DNA from: Ceratodon purpureus
Lineage: Eukaryota; Streptophyta; Bryopsida; Pseudoditrichales; Ditrichaceae
NCBI GenBank assembly: GCA_014871385.1
Contig: CM026426.1
Location: forward strand, 27,673,037-27,737,036
DNA: 64,000 bases
Reading direction: 5' to 3'
Below are positions 38,201 to 50,283 of this stretch, piece after piece; the first letter of the stretch is position 1, and each line of letters starts with the position of its first letter. The notes below the pieces were generated by a model. The model saw nothing but the letters and a program-made list of their open reading frames with translations, had not been told where the DNA came from and made no database searches. The translations under genes were made by a program, and so were the position numbers.

Positions 38201-39704
38201 TGTGGGAAGGGCAGGATCGTGGGTGCAAGGCGTAAGGTCGGGGTAGCATAGACGAAGCCAAGCCAAAAAAAAACCCTCCTCTATCCCTAGCGTGTCATGT
38301 TAATAGCCAAGCCTAGCTAGGGCAAGCTTCGACTAAGGCAATACTTTCTTTATTTAATTTTTTTTAAAGATTATTTATTAATTTTTTTGTTTGTTTGGGA
38401 CTACCTTGAGCCTCTTTTTTTCTCCCACATTTGAATGTCTAATTCTTAGTCTCAAAAGTTAACACTTCTAACCTACCTCTAAATAATGGTTTTATATTCT
38501 TGCTTTGGAAGGCTTTCCTCTGAATAATCCATTTTTGTCCTAAGGTGCACATAATCAATTAAAGGAAGCCTTGGTCATTTCACCAATCTAATATCAGTTG
38601 ACTACTTTTTTTTCTATTTTTTTTCTACTTATAATTTTATAAAGCACCAAATCCTTTACCAATTATCTAGAGCTAATTCATTTCTTATAACTAATTTATT
38701 TATTAGAGGCCAGAAAGTGGGAGTTTTCGACTCCCACAATTCTGCTTGAGAAGGATACTATAGAGCTAAATCTTCTTATGTAATGCTCCAAGTTTCTAGT
38801 AGAAAATATGAACATGTTGTTCCCTTTTTATGAAGAGGCACTTGTACCTCATCTAACACTTTGTGAAGCTTATTGCTGGAATCAAGTATGTAGATTTTAA
38901 ATATGTCCTAATAGCATCATCCTAACCTTTAAAATTTCATGTGTTGGTTGGAGTATACTTGCTTCTTGCTAGATAGACCAATATTCATAATCTTTTGCAG
39001 TAGAAGGTGCTACCTATTGAATACCATTCTTCATTATAGCCCCTATATGTACAGGTTGTGGATGTTGTAGTTCCAGCCTTGGCTCCTCATCATCCTCCTT
39101 CACGAATGGTTGAAAGGGGTTATCTTTGTATCCAAGCAAAACAACGGGACAACACATATTTTCCATGACAAAGAACAAACATGGTGCCTATCTATAGTAA
39201 TCTTTCTAGTCTTTGTAAATCTGAATGAAAATATGCATAAGAAATTCTCTATTTATTCCAGTGTATATAGACCTTGGCACTTTGCAATTTTTTGCCCTTC
39301 TACACCACTTTAAATTTTTTCGACTAATTTCATTATAATGCAATGCTAAAGTATGGTCCAATAAGCACTAAATTCTTTAACCATCGTCTTATTTTGCAAA
39401 ATAATTTCAAATCAGAAACCATCTTAATATGCTCCAACTTACAATCATAGGACCAATTTTTAAGCCAAATATAGGTATGCTCTAGATGCTGCTTAGATGT
39501 GTGCCAAGAGCAGGAACATGTGAGCAGGGAACAAAAACATGCAAGCAAGCTTCTAGATTCACATAGAGATTTGTATGAAAATTCAGTTGATTTAGGAAGA
39601 AATGAAAGACTTTATAGAAATTGACATCTCAAATTTGGATGTAAGAAAGGGGCTCTATAAGCGTGGAATATTGAAATCCAACAGTGATAGGGTATTTATA
39701 TAGA
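35250..39704. other. No gene recognised
   Basis: The stretch is AT-rich with a GC-richer patch at 38.1-38.3 kb. The longest frame (36969-37400, 143 codons) has Cys/Phe/Ser-rich composition and no known domain. I see no element ends here. Confidence 0.4.
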
Positions 39705-39712
39705 GGAAGTAG

Positions 39713-39951
39713 TTGACACCACGACCATGGTTGTAGTGGTTCGGGTCATGGCACACCAGTGAGGTGGTCGGGAGTTCAAATCCCTATGCCAACGTGGTGT
39801 CTACTACCATAGTCCACCAAACTATGGTGGGGGGTCTTGAGACCACGTTGCAGGGGTACCCTAAAAGACCTTGGGGAGATGACACGTCGGTTGTCTTCAA
39901 GGCACTTAGAGTAGAGGCACTTAGTGTAGAAAGTGTTTACCTTTGAAAGGG
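39713..39951 (+). mobile_element. tRNA-derived SINE, about 239 bp
   Basis: A pol III promoter pair is visible: an A-box-like TGGCACACCAGTGAGG near 39750 and a B box in GGGAGTTCAAATCCC about 20 bp further on, a spacing like that of a tRNA. The flanks share GGAAGTAG (39705-39712 and 39952-39959), which can be the target-site duplication. No RNA gene folding was computed. The B box is the strongest evidence. Confidence 0.6.
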
Positions 39952-40509
39952 GGAAGTAGCTCTAGATTCATTATCCTTTGTCCAGAGGCCATCGGATAAG
40001 TGAATAGAATGAACAAACACTATATTCACGTCGGCCCCCTTCGAGGCCGAAGTTCTTTTTCTTCTTCGTCTAGAGGAAGTAGGAATCCCAAAAAAACAAT
40101 CACGAGAGACACCAAAGAGAAAAATTAGGAACATAAATCGAGAGCAAAAGAATGAAAAATAAAACATGTAAAATAAATTCTCAAAAATATACCTTGAAAC
40201 AAAAACGTGCATAATCGGGAATATGGTGCACGTAAGAAAAGGGTAACGATATACATGAAACGATTGTGGTTAGAGTATATCATATAGACCAAGCACCGAC
40301 AATGACCATAAACTGTAAATTTTATAGATAGACAAAGTTTTCAAGTATTCTGAAAATACTTTTATCTTAATATATAAGAGGAAGTACTTCCTACTTTCTG
40401 TAATCCTAATCCCTACTAAATAATAACCAAAAATTTTGTCGACATTGTAGTTCTAGTTTAAGGTCTATGTACAATAACTTGAAAAAGGCGATTGAATATT
40501 TTTAACCAT

Positions 40510-40974
40510 TCACTCTTTTTCTACAACTCCAGCAAGCTCTAGAATTTGCATGACCTCGTTGTAGGAATACGTACTAGGTTGGTGAATGAACTTGTCTGTC
40601 TCATAGTTCATCTTACATAAGTACCGGAAAAGATGATATAGGTGCTTGCACGGCACCCACTTCCTACTTGCTACCTTAGAGCTCATACCTACAAAGTCTT
40701 TGCAGATACACTGTGGAATAGTGTTCAATGAGACAAGGTATGCCTTGTCTTTGTCATTGACGATGATGATGACCACACCACACCCCGGATACGAAACCAC
40801 AATCACTCCAGTAATGTAGTAACTGTTCATGTGGCCCGTACTCATCCATCTGATCTTGTGATCAGCGTTAAAGGCATCTGGACTCCGACAACACTTCTTT
40901 CCAAACCTGTTGCTGGGATGAGAATCCATATTGTCGGGAACATCGAATTGCGAATGTGGTGCAGGGATATTTAC
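40510..40974 (-). pseudogene. SWIM zinc-finger protein, terminal exon
   Basis: The exon opens after an acceptor-like CAAACTCAG and stays open to TGA at 40510-40512. After a KCCRSPDAFNADHKIRW region it has the SWIM pattern: CIC (CxC), then a ~20-residue spacer and CKH (CxH), in NTIPQCICKDF and SRKWVPCKHLYHLF. SWIM fingers occur in MULE transposases and MULE-derived plant proteins such as FAR1/FHY3, and in other DNA-binding proteins. The C-terminal helix YNEVMQILELAG is intact. I see no DDE transposase nearby, so this is either a lone exon of a host gene or a MULE remnant. Confidence 0.6.
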
Positions 40975-41019
40975 CTGAGTTTGGAACTTTTGCCGAGGTC
41001 ATAAAGATTCTTGCTGATT

Positions 41020-41290
41020 TAGCCATATGTTTTGCTAGAGTATGCTAAAGTGTTAGCACAGGGGTTTGAGTCCGTCGTTGTTAGATATGTTTCTAGTCGA
41101 GCTTTTAATTGTGATCTTAGAGCCCTTGTATTTATGGACACAAAGTCTGTAGTAAGAGATTCTAAGTCCTCAAGATCAGATAGTAGAAGTAGCGATTATA
41201 GCATATCTTGGGTTTGAACGACATTTCGGACTTTTGTTGTTTTGATTTGATTTAATTTGATTTGATTGGATTTGATTACATATTGCTACA
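41020..41290 (+). pseudogene. 3' end of a ParB/methylase-like gene, second copy
   Basis: From 41023 the frame reads PYVLLEYAKVLAQGFESVVV, then RYVSSRAFNCDLRALVFMD and a Ser-rich end, closing at TGA (41215-41217). It aligns with the last exon of the large minus-strand gene at 60.17-60.44 kb (PYVLPDYAEGLAQALESG, RYVSSRPTSFDPRALLFVD). The match continues past the stop into the 3' flank, including a (TTTGA)n stretch and TTGATTACATA. The rest of the gene is absent to the left, where the SWIM exon begins in the opposite direction. Confidence 0.65.
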
Positions 41291-41299
41291 AACTTTCTT

Positions 41300-43470
41300 T
41301 CGCACACCTCTAGCATTATTGTACACGACAATAGGGTTTTTTTTTATAGTTTTTCCATTTTATATTCTTAGTTTTGTCCACGGTTTTAGGTGTTATTTTC
41401 TTTTCTTCAGTCTATTTTCCGAATTGGTCTTCCTAAATACAACAAGATTCTTCCATTAATAATTTATAAACTTCCAAAAATCCACGGTCATAGGAACTCA
41501 TGGCTAAGACAGATTTCGGTTTTCCTCCGGAAAGTTAACTCTATGAGTCTACTCGTGGCTTGGTGCTCTCTGCTTGTGGCTCACATCTTAGCAGCTGTTT
41601 GTATGCTCTCAAAAATGTTTTAATATACCAAACAATAATTGAATATTTTAAATTTGATTTTTATATTTAATAAATATTTGTCTACCTTAAAAGAAATTCT
41701 CGTCAATTCTATACTTTGAGGAATTTTTTTGCTCTCTACCGACTGCTCTCACAGAAGCTTTATTTGCTTGATGGACGCCAAGAAAAATGAAATTTCTTCA
41801 TGCCACTTATTGGAGACAATTTACATTACGTGGCTCCAACAATTACACAATTGTGTAGAAAACTTTTACTTTGCCAGTTCAAATAATTACGTTTGCGTAT
41901 TCATGCACGGCTTTTTCTATGTCATGGAAATTGTGCTTTTCTATGTCTTGGGAATTCTAATAAAGACCCTTGAAGGCAAAAGACCACTTGAAAAGAGCAC
42001 AAGAGTTGTTACCCCAAAGAATCAGCTGGAAACTCGAAGTTAGGGCGGTTGGTGACCCAGACGACCAAGGAGAACTCCCAGTTCCAAAGACGGCATAATA
42101 GTATAAAGCAGTAAACAGGCAGGATAGAAAACGACCCTTCATAGTTTTGTTAGAGCAGTGTTGTCCTAGGATTAGTATGGAACGCTGGACTAGCTCACGG
42201 GCGGCTCCTCTTTTGTAACCCTGGTTGCTTCGGCCCAGACTCTGAATATTATACTAACTTTCTATTATATCGCCTTGCTTATGATTGTGCCTAACCTCTG
42301 CTCCTTTGCCGCCATAGCTGTAACCTAAAGTATTCAGACCCTCTCTCTCTCGCAAGTTCAGCATTTCCTAAGACTCTCTAACCCCACCCCTGCTCTTTCT
42401 CTCGGATACTCACAAAGACTACCAAGACTAATGATGTGTTTCTCTGCTCTCTATGACTTTGAACCCTAGCGGTTGACGTCCTGCCTCTGTGAACTCAGCC
42501 GCCAAAGACTAATCAAACGACCCTCCTGCAACCAAGACGTCCACGGCTACAAGCCCACCGCTGTGCCTCTTCTAAGACCGAGCCCTCTCCTTCTTCCCTA
42601 GCTACCTTAACTTAGCATCTCCACCAGTTTCCCCTTTGCTCTACCCTCCATCCCAAGATCCCAGTTAACAAGAGTTGGGTATTCCAAAGCACATTGTCGA
42701 TGTTACATAACACTTGAACAAATCATCAGAGTTGCTATCAATTGAGCCTCACCCAGAAGATAGAGAAGTAATTGGCTCAAACAAGCAAAGTATGAATAAA
42801 TTATTGGTAGTGAATTTGACTCTCATTGATCTGACACGATGATTTTTACTCAACCTCAGAAAGCACCTGATTTGCTTGACAAAAGACATATGTTAGGCCT
42901 AAACAAGTTCTAGGGGTCTCTATCATCTCCACCTATTGCACTTGATATTGGCCATCACCACGGGTGAAAAAAAATAAAAAATAAAAAATAAAAATAAAAG
43001 AGGAAGAAGAACAAGAAGAAAGAAGAAGGGTGAAAAAAAATTTAAAAAAAAGACGTGGTAGAGTTTGAATAGCACATTGTTTGCATGCTTAAGAAATGTG
43101 CCAAAGCTTGCTTTCTAGGGCAAGCAAATACCAATAAAGTCTACAAGGTCCAAGGCGTCTGTGGATACAAGTCTACATGGCGTCATATTATTAAAGTTTG
43201 ATGGACGACTACAAGAAGGATAGACAATTTGACATGGGCCATGATGTTCCAACTATTTGGCCTTTGATCTGCGGAACTCAATTTACAAAGAAGGAGGTTC
43301 TAGATCTTGAAGTGGCGAGTTTCAAACTACCTCAACACAAAAAGTTGCCAAGCCAACAAAATTTTTGAGAGGCTTTATTGAGGCAACCACTTCTAAACTT
43401 GGCCCACCTTGTTGTTTTCTTTGCTCCACAAATGTATCCATTTGATTGGAGTGGATTTAAGAGTCAACTT
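41300..43470. other. No secure gene; low-complexity patch
   Basis: 42020-42680 is GC-richer and may be LTR-like, but no ends were found. 42960-43060 is A-rich. 43200-43470 has a readable frame (RQFDMGHDVPTIWPLICGTQ) that stops where the Ty3-derived DNA begins, so it may be the insertion target. Confidence 0.35.
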
Positions 43471-43502
43471 CATATTGAAGGGAGTTTTGACTACTCCCTT
43501 GG

Positions 43503-43850
43503 TTGACTTGGTCTCTCCCCCTGGACCACTGAATGGTCATAGCCTGCCCACGGATTCGACCTTGGTTGAGCCTGGAGTTTCTGGCTTTCATCCCTCAGTA
43601 TCTTCCGCCACTTGTATAGGGTTGCTTGCCGGGTAGCTTCTTTCATCTCCTCTTCTTACTTCTTCTAGTCCTCCAACCTTTGTGCTTCTGGTAATAAACG
43701 CAGAGCCTCCTGTCTTAGCACATCCTGCAACATTGCTTCTTTTCTTTCAACAGCCTGCTTAATTTCCTCCCTCCTTTGAGCTTCCTGCCATGTCCTAAGG
43801 GCCTCCTGCCTCTATATCTGCTAGGCAACTAATTTTTGCTGCTCTTCCTT
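43503..43850 (-). repeat. Displaced duplicate of the gag N-terminal segment
   Basis: About 310 bp match 48171-48480 in the same orientation with roughly nine of ten bases identical by eye. The encoded pieces include RREEIKQAVERKEAM and EEEMKEAT. The copy starts right after the 25-bp LTR border and lies where the integrase should be. Confidence 0.8.
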
Positions 43851-44017
43851 GAACAAATCCTGTCAAACCACACGAGATTTCAGCTAAGTATGAACATCCT
43901 CCAACCATTCACGTTTAACATAAAACAAACTTGCGTCTTTGGTCTGGTCCTGAACATTAGTCGCGGGTTCCGCATTGGCCAGTGTTGACATCGCATCTTC
44001 CACTCTATGATTTTTCC

Positions 44018-45401
44018 CTAGCGTATACACCATTGTAAAATCGTACTTTTGAAATTGCAGTAGCCATCTTGCTTCCTCCCCAATACCTGTGGCTTATTGA
44101 CCAAATACACCAGTGCCATATGGTCAACATAGAAAATAAGTTTATTGCCTACCACATAATGCCTATACTTGTTCGGAGTATAAACCATTGCTAAGGCCTC
44201 CCTTTTAGTAGTACTGTAATTCCTTTCAGCACAATTCAAAAGTTTACTGGCATAGGAAATGGGCTAGTCACACTTCCCTGTTGGATTCTGGGCCAGCATC
44301 ACCCCTACTGCTCTATTTGAAGCATCAATATGCACATGGAACTCCAGGTCCCATCTAGGTGCAATTAAATTCGGCGCATTCAGATATCGCTCCTTGATCT
44401 TCTTCCACGCCTGTTTACACTGGTTGGTCCAAATGAACTCCTCGGTCTTCCTCATGAGCCTGGTAATTGGCTCCATAATATGTGCATACGACTTAATGTA
44501 ACACTTGTTAAACTGGGCAAAACCGTTAAAACCTGGACATCACTTGGCTTTTCTAGTCTAGGCATTGTCTCCACTGCTTTAATCTTTTTAGGATCAGGAG
44601 ATTTTCCTTCTTTAGACACAATATGGCCCAATATAATACTAGAAAAGACCAACTATAAGCATTTTTTGGGGTTCAAACTTATACCATACTCACGGCATTT
44701 TTTGAAACACTTTCTCAATTTGACCAGGTAATTAACAATATCACTGTATACACAAAAATCATCTAAAAATAATTTCATAAAATCACCAATAAAATCATAA
44801 AATGCTTGGTTTACAGCCCTCTGGTATGTTGGTGGTGTGTTTATCAACCCAAAAGGCATGACTATCCACACAAATGCTCCCAGTCCGTTACAAAAGCAAT
44901 CTTGTGTCGGTCCTCTAGTGCTATCTAAATTTGGTGGTACCCTAAGTATCCATCCAAAAACGAATACATCTTATGTCCTGCCACAAAATCCAACACCTCC
45001 TTAGTAAATGGTAATGGGTACAGGTCCTTTTTAGTGGCAGCATTTAATTTATGAGAGTCAATGCAAATTCTTAACTTCCCATTGTACTTAGGAACAATAT
45101 CAATAGGAGATAACCATGTAGCATCCTCTACTAGTGTAATGAATCCGGCCTGGAGCAATTTATCCAAGTCCTGCTTCACAATACTAGCATAATTTAGATT
45201 CATGTGATAGATGGCCTGATGCGATGGTGGTACATCCTTTTCCAGCTCAATCCTGTATTGCGCAATTGAAGGTGGAATACCCTTCAGGTCCTTATAGGTC
45301 CATGCAAATACATCCTTGAACTCCCTGAATAGGGCCTCTGCTTTGTTGGCATGTTCAAGACTAATGGTTGCATTAATTCTCAAGTACTGGGGTTCCTCCA
45401 C
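44018..45401 (-). pseudogene. Ty3 reverse transcriptase and RNase H
   Basis: The finger/palm region reads GKLRICIDSHKLNAATKKD, then YSFLDGYLGYHQI and a TAG at 44925-44927. After a frameshift comes VMPFGLINTPPTYQRAVNQ and the catalytic LFLDDFCVYSD (FxDD in place of the usual YxDD). The connection domain follows, then RNase H: HVHIDASNRAVGVMLAQN (first Asp), one TAG near 44261, AERNYSTTKREALAMVY (Glu) and FYVDHMALVYLV (Asp). The end near 44018 is followed by rearranged DNA, not integrase. The order RT-RH in one polyprotein is that of Ty3 elements. Confidence 0.9.
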
Positions 45402-45437
45402 TGTTCTGAGATTAATTTTTCATAAATGCTTTGATTT

Positions 45438-46151
45438 TCATAATGTCCAAGCTGTAATCTTCAGTTTCTTCACCTTCTCTCGAGCTGGTGTCTCATCCAC
45501 TTCGATATTGCCCTCTTCAAAGTTGTAGAAATGGTTTGGGTAGACTCGCTCTGGTCTCCCCTCCTCTTTCAATCCCCCCTCCTCTTTCTGGTCCTGGTCA
45601 TTGTTTAGGTTCTTGTTTTGGTCCTTACTCTGGTCCTTGCTCTGTACTATCCGTGGCAAAGTGACAGTTCCAACGGCCAGTAAGTCCTGCTTACTAGCTA
45701 ACCACAAGGCTTCCTCCTCATCTGTCAGTCCTTCAGTATAATAATAGCAAACTAGAACTTCAGGTAACTCAAGCCTAGGCCCTTTCCATTGACTGACTGA
45801 GATGGTTTTTACAGTGCCATTGCCCATGATAGTAACCAGGTTGTTACCTCAATCGTGATTTACCTTAGCATCAATTAACCAGGGTCTGAATAGCAACAAA
45901 CTACAGGCCTTATTCACTTCTTTATTTTTAATAACAGTCAAAATGATAAGGTAAGGAATACCATGGATGTGAATTTTCACATTACGTATCATTCCTACTC
46001 GACCGATGATTCTCTGGTCCGCCATTCTTAATCTAAAAGGAGCACGTTGCGGGTCCTTGAGTCCCAGCCTTTTACGCTCCTCCTCAGTTATCAGGTTAAC
46101 ACATGATCCCCCATCCAATAGGACATTCTCAAAAGTCCCATTGCCCACCTA
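45438..46151 (-). pseudogene. Ty3 aspartic protease and linker
   Basis: The active-site motif is ENVLLDGGSCVNLI, with DGGS where retroviral-type proteases have DSG/DTG. LGLKDP and a flap-like GRVGMIRNVKIHIHG follow. A TAG lies directly upstream (46149-46151) in NV-VGNGTF. Downstream, a second frame (45827-45438) with a charged Gln/Asn/Asp linker leads toward RT. The same LLD...LGLKDP core occurs in the separate relic at 58.2-58.4 kb. Confidence 0.8.
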
Positions 46152-46988
46152 CACATTCAACATTGGCAGTTCTCTGTCAACATCAATAGCCAGACTGCTT
46201 ATTAAATTAGTCTTACCTGGTTGACCGGTTTTTGGTTTCTTGCTTGGTGTTGGCTCTGATTGAGTGTCCTAGTCTGGTACGAGTTCGCAAAACACGTGAG
46301 TTTTAACAAATTTTGTCAAGTTAGGAGCCATCTTCAGCAGTTGACCCAAAGATATCGTGATGGGACTGTCCAAGATCTTCCTTCCAACCATAGTTGCATA
46401 AAGCTGCTCCTGGTTGTCCTCTCTACTGGTCTTCCTTTGGGTCTCCAATTCCTGCTATATTATTTTGGAACCGTTGTCCAGAGTGTCAGAGTTTGGAAAT
46501 CCTACCCATTCATTATCCAATACCTCGCCTTCTCCTTCCTTTTCTGTTGTTTTCAAGGTATTCTTGACTTTCACTGCTTCTGCCTTCTTCTGCTCCTCTC
46601 GAGGGTGTATTTTCTTCAAGGCTTCCAGCATAGACTTTTGGATTCTTTCTACTTCTTGGCATTCCTCCTTCGTTCAGGCCTTTCTTGGTTCAGGTTCCCT
46701 CAATTCATCTTGGATAGGTAACAGTCCTGCCTTTAATCACTGGGCCCTGGTCATAGTAGTTACCTCCACTAAATCTTCTGGTTCCTCTATGAACTCAATC
46801 TCCACATTGCTCATGTGGTGGTCCTCTTTTTTGTTGGTCTTCTACTGGTCTGCCAAAAATTGATTCCCTTGTGCCTCCTTGGGGCAGTTCCAACTCCTGT
46901 GGTCTACTCCTCTACACAAAAAGCAACATGCTGGTTGGTCACCATAACTCCAGTGTTGAGTGTTGCCTGCCCTGGGGTTTGGTGGTCT

Positions 46989-47827
46989 CTAATATCCTTG
47001 ACTGTAGTTGTAATTTGCTGCAGGTTCCGAAGCAGATACTTCAATTACACATACAGGTTCCTCCCCTTCCTTCTTTGTACTCGACCCCCTCTGGTTTGCT
47101 AGGTTGTACCAATGGTTAGCATTGTCATGGCCAAGTTTCTTGTAGATACCACAAGCTTTCCTTGGAGCCTCCTTGCTTGGTTCCTTCCTGGTTACTGTAA
47201 CTGCCTTACTGCTGGTCTCCACCTTCTTGACTACATACTTGGTGGGTTTACCACTAAAATTCATACAGTTCTCCTCGCACCTCAGGGTTGCATCCACTAG
47301 TTCTGTCAAACTCTTTGCTGGTGCTACATTCGTAGTAATCTTGATATACTCCAGCAATCCTGCTCTAAAATTTGTTATACGAAAGCCTTCTCCTGGGTCA
47401 GATTGTAGACATTTAATTAATGTCATGAATCGGTCATAGTAATCCTGTACTTTCTCTCTCTCCCCCTGTTGAAGGACTTTACTTTTCTGTATACTACCTC
47501 ATCAGTCGTCCGGTCTATATACCTCTTCCTGAAAGTAGATTTAACATCCTCCCATGAGCTGTAGACATGGTTCTCCAGGAAATTCTCATACCGGGCACCA
47601 ACCTTGTCCAGTAAGGTGGTACCCATCAGGTTGATAATCACCTGCTCATTGGTTTCTCCATTGTGCCATAGGGTACTCTCAAACTGCCGTATGTGGGCAT
47701 CTCGATTTGTCCCCTCCTTGTACTTGGAGTAGGTGAGCGGTTTCCTCTGTGCCACAAGCACTGGCCTTGTCACTCGTGGTACTCTTGGTCTAGCAGCTGG
47801 TGGGTAAGTTGGTGGGCCATGCTTCAC
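46989..47827 (-). pseudogene. Ty3 gag (retrotrans_gag domain)
   Basis: The two frames 47827-47423 and 47426-46989 together give a Pro-rich start, then DAHIRQFESTLWHNGETNEQ, a capsid-type stretch with W and F-(K/R)-RYIDR (SWEDVKSTFRKRYIDR), and further helices (NVAPAKSLTELVDATLRCEE). A partial zinc-knuckle-like CGIYKKLGHDNANHW follows: the CxxC spacing is damaged. A small frame change near 47425 joins the two. Confidence 0.75.
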
Positions 47828-47977
47828 TAGATAACTGATGTCGATTGTATCAACTGGTACCCCTATTCACGCAGGTGGTCTAGTATCATGCGGCATTCCC
47901 CTCATTATCTTCGCTGGCCTTTGATATCCTCTTCCTGTATTCGAGACTCCTGCTCCTGCTTGTGCTCCTCCACTTGG

Positions 47978-49288
47978 CTAGTATGCAATTCTGATAACTT
48001 TTGACCGATACACATCACTTGTGAGGTGATCCACGTAGGTTGGATGTATCCCTCCTCCTCCTTTTGGGCTCATCCAAGTCCTCGAGTTTGAGAAATGGTC
48101 TGCCACACGTCTCGCTGGTGTAACAAGTATTGAATAGGGTACTCCCATCACTTCTGCTTCCATTAATTGACTTGGTCTCTCCTCTAGACCGCTGAATGGT
48201 CATATCCTGCCCACGGATTCGACCTTCGTTGAGCCTGGAGTTTCTGGCTTTCTTCCCTCAGTATCTTCTGCCACTTGTATAGGTCGCTTGCCGGTAGCTT
48301 CTTTCATCTCCTCTTCTTTCTTCTTCTAGTCCTCCAACCTATGTGCTTCTTGTATTAAACGCAGAGCCTCCTGTGTTAGCACATCCTGCTGCATTGCTTC
48401 TTTTCTTTCAACAGCCTGCTTGATTTCCTCCCTCCTTTGAGCTTCCTGCTAGGTCCTACGGGCCTCCTGCCTCTGTACCTTCTGGTCCTACTCTTTGAGT
48501 CTCTTTGTTTCTTGCCATAGCTTCATGGCTTCCTTCAATTTAATCTGCTCCCAATTCTTTTCCTCCCAAGCCTCCATTGTTTCTCTAAACCTGGCTGCTT
48601 GGCCTAGTTTCTCCATCTGTCTCATGTAGACTTCCTTTGTTGCCTACTGGTTCCTTTGCTCCCTCTCTGCTTGCCTTTTAGCTTGCTGTTGAGCCTTGAA
48701 CTCCTCCAGTTGTCTTCTATCCTCCTCCTCTTCTTCTATCTCCATTCCTTGGATTCCTTGAAAATGCACCACTGGTCTCCTGGGATTCACATGTGCTGGA
48801 TTACCCGTCTTGTACATTTTTGGTAGTACCGCTGCTCCTTCCGGGACTCTATTCTCAATTTGAACTTGGTCCAACTTCTTCTTTAACGTCTCCCAGGTCC
48901 CCACCAAATCACTTGGTGTTTTCGCTCTTGGTTTTGGTGTGTCTAGTCTGCTGCTTCCTTTCTTCTTCTCCTCCTGGTAATGGTCATACACAGGTGCCAT
49001 TCTCAGCAGGGGGTTCTAGCAATGTTGTGTGTCTCCATCACCTGGCCTTGGAAATTCTCTCGTGCTGGTCCTAGGCAATAGTGGATTTGCCTCATACTTC
49101 CGAATTTCCTCCTCCTCTTCCTGACAATTCTTGAAGCTTGGGCGAGATTCTTCCCTTGCTGACCCTGTCCTCCTGCTTACTCCAAGTAATGTGTCATGGC
49201 TCAAATTTTCTCCTACCAGGTCCATATCAATCAGGTCCCTAGTTCTCCCTTTAGCTATGCTTTCTTCTGAACTCAGTTGTCCTCTCAT
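47978..49288 (-). pseudogene. Gag N-terminal charged coiled-coil region
   Basis: Frames 49288-49016 and 49000-48644 and the DNA down to about 48000 read as a Glu/Lys/Arg/Gln-rich helical leader (REESRPSFKNCQEEEEEIRK, QLEEFKAQQQAKRQAERE). At least four TAG and one TGA stops interrupt it; Gln or Arg fits at each. The lower part is the source of the displaced duplicate at 43.5 kb. Confidence 0.6.
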
Positions 49289-50270
49289 GTTTTTATCTAC
49301 TTCTGCTGCTACTCTTTGCTCCCTGAGTTCGTACCTTGCTAACAGTTCTGATGCTTGTCTCCTGACTATCTCCTCTCTGTCTCACCCTCGGTATTCTCTA
49401 TCCATTATAGTACAGTTTGCTGCTCTTTCCTTGGTACTCTCTAGTCAGGTGCCCTTTTGGTTTGGCTGGTGCTTCTAGTAACTGAGTCTACTTCTTCCAA
49501 ACTCCTTGGTAGGTGATGTAGGCTCCTGTCCCAAGCCCTCCTCTGGTCCGTCGAATGCTAGTCCTCTTGCTTTTTCATCCGTGTCCAGTCCATTCCTTTG
49601 CCACCCTTCCAATTTGGTTCCTTTGGGGCCTATCAATCTTTACTGCTCTATTCTAGATAGTTTTTATGCCCTTAGGTTTTGCAAGTTTAGCATAGTCTAG
49701 GATTGTTTCCAAGTTTTAATGCATTACAGGTTTGCAAGTTGTTCCCACTGGTTTTCTGCTAGTTCCTTAATTTCCATTCATTTTTGTTTTAACTTTTTAA
49801 TTTTTTCCATTTCCATTTTTTTTTTCTTTAGCAGTTTACTGTTTTTTTAACTTCTATTGCTATTTTCATTTTTACCCTCAATATTTTACTGTTTTCCTTC
49901 GTGTTGCTAGTAACTTTTCAATTTTTACTTCTACTTTTTACTACGGATTTTTCATGCAACCTACTGTTCCTTTCCTTACGGCCTCAATTCAACAGTAGTT
50001 TGAGACATATCTTAATATCAGCGACTATCCTCCCTCTGCTTTGGAGCTATCCTTAGCTCCTGTTGCGTAGTTGACTGCTTGGTTACTAGCTCCCCGACCA
50101 CGAGATTCTGGAGCTTGATCCCCTCAGCCTCTAAATGTGCTCCTGCTGCAGTATTTGTGGTCTTAATGGGACTGTTATCCTCCTCTTCGGCCATTGTGCC
50201 TGTCCACGTGTTGCAGAATTGTCTTGGTACTGGTAGGGTCGCAGCAAGAGCCACATGTTTCGGACTTAAT

Positions 50271-50282
50271 GCATGGTCGCCA
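50271..50282 (-). other. Primer-binding-site-like sequence
   Basis: Read on the minus strand, TGGCGACCATGC starts 1 nt after the LTR end (TTTAACA). A PBS begins with TGG because tRNAs end in CCA. I did not identify the tRNA. Confidence 0.5.
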
Positions 50283-50283
50283 A

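Noticed and set aside
42110..42135. GCAGGATAGAAAACGACCCT, resembling the hAT right terminus
   Set aside because: The terminal CCCTG is interrupted, no 8-bp duplication was seen and no neighbouring MITE sequence matches.
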